In this document: piece by piece, positions 6,527 through 6,828 of the stretch
Layout of the letters: the number at the start of each line of letters is the position of its first letter
Position numbering within the stretch: the stretch's first letter is position 1
Origin: CAVPRW01 sp046727435 [NCBI: bacterium]
GTDB lineage: Bacteria; Tectomicrobia; Entotheonellia; J063
Direction: 5' to 3'
DNA length: 6,828 nt
Assembly: GCA_046727435.1 (NCBI GenBank)
Contig: JBKPCR010000069.1
Coordinates: 1-6,828, forward strand
The notes under the pieces: model-generated
Told to the model about the DNA's origin: nothing
Databases searched by the model: none
Seen by the model: only the letters and a program-made list of their open reading frames with translations
Translations under genes and position numbers: made by a program

Positions 6527-6828
6527 GTGAGGTGCAAGCTGCAGACGCCCGTGCGTGCGATCTTCGAGGGGTCATTCGGGACCAGCTTAAAGCATGTTTC
6601 TGTCATCGCCGGTCCGGAGACGGACGAGCATCTGGCATTTGCGGGTGTTCTGGCGCAGGCGATCGATGGTGCGACGATCCTCCTCGCCTCCCAAGTGCTG
6701 ACCATGCCGACGGAGGTGCAGCTATGGCTGATCGGCCACAAGTTAGCCCATACCGTGCAACTCGGCCGTGATGGATCGGATGCGGAAGATGTCTTGGAGA
6801 GAGAGGCTTGGGATGCTGCCTACTATGC
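6527..6828 (+). CDS. DUF4157/eCIS-core-like protein, N-terminal part, runs off the right edge
   Basis: An open frame continues to the last base. The sequence follows the DUF4157 (eCIS core) pattern: L-TPVRAIFEGSFGTSL-HV-V at the start, a middle A--GATILLAS region, then LWLIGHKLAHTVQ and an acidic EDVLEREAWDAA helix. The normal motif of the family is GHELAH-VQ, a zinc-protease-like HExxH. Here the glutamate is Lys (bases 6740-6742), so hydrolysis is doubtful. The GTG at 6527 is preferred because GGAGG (6518-6522) lies four bases before it and the domain starts at once. An ATG at 6443 keeps the same frame but has no ribosome site and overlaps the clpV relic. A mini-ORF MSLVEDR (6507-6530) ends on the GTG as GTGA, which could couple translation. 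A role as a T6SS cargo, adaptor or processing factor is inference. Missing C-terminal parts limit the call. Confidence 0.7.
   Translation, partial: MRCKLQTPVRAIFEGSFGTSLKHVSVIAGPETDEHLAFAGVLAQAIDGATILLASQVLTMPTEVQLWLIGHKLAHTVQLGRDGSDAEDVLEREAWDAAYY

Noticed and set aside
6514-6771. Open frame of 85 codons on the + strand overlapping the DUF4157-like gene
   Set aside because: Its translation is Arg/Cys-rich with no family pattern, whereas the other frame carries the DUF4157-like motifs and stays open to the window end.

Overview
The window comes from a Gram-negative, fairly GC-rich bacterium, probably a member of Pseudomonadota or a similar diderm. The evidence is a type VI secretion system (T6SS), a secreted caspase-like protein and an outer-membrane-type lipoprotein. 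I cannot name the species. Every supported gene is on the + strand.

Positions 1-4043 are ordinary T6SS core: the 3' end of tssF (baseplate), complete tssG (baseplate) and complete tssH/clpV (sheath-recycling AAA+ ATPase). They are packed as one operon, with a 37-bp tssF/tssG overlap and a 4-bp ATGA overlap between tssG and clpV. TssF and TssG build the baseplate wedge, and ClpV disassembles the contracted TssB/TssC sheath after firing.

Positions 4044-6278 carry two envelope genes. The first encodes an exported caspase-fold (peptidase C14-like) protein with an intact His/Cys pair, a proline-rich linker and a small beta-rich C-terminal domain. The second encodes a CsgG/HfaB-like lipoprotein with two glycine-rich segments. 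They look like an accessory module attached to the T6SS operon.

Positions 6279-6456 contain no intact gene but hold a degenerate second copy of the clpV 3' end. About 110 bp align with the tail of the intact clpV, with one base missing and a stop codon in the matching place. Beyond it, from about 6527 to the right edge, is the start of a gene for a DUF4157/eCIS-core-like protein. Its metalloprotease-type motif reads HKLAH instead of HELAH.

The most interesting signal is this layout. The caspase/CsgG pair lies between an intact clpV tail and a decayed clpV tail. I infer that the pair entered by recombination at the clpV 3' end, separating clpV from a DUF4157-type gene that may once have followed it directly. 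No RNA genes, CRISPR arrays or IS elements were seen, and no stretch over 300 bases lacks a gene.
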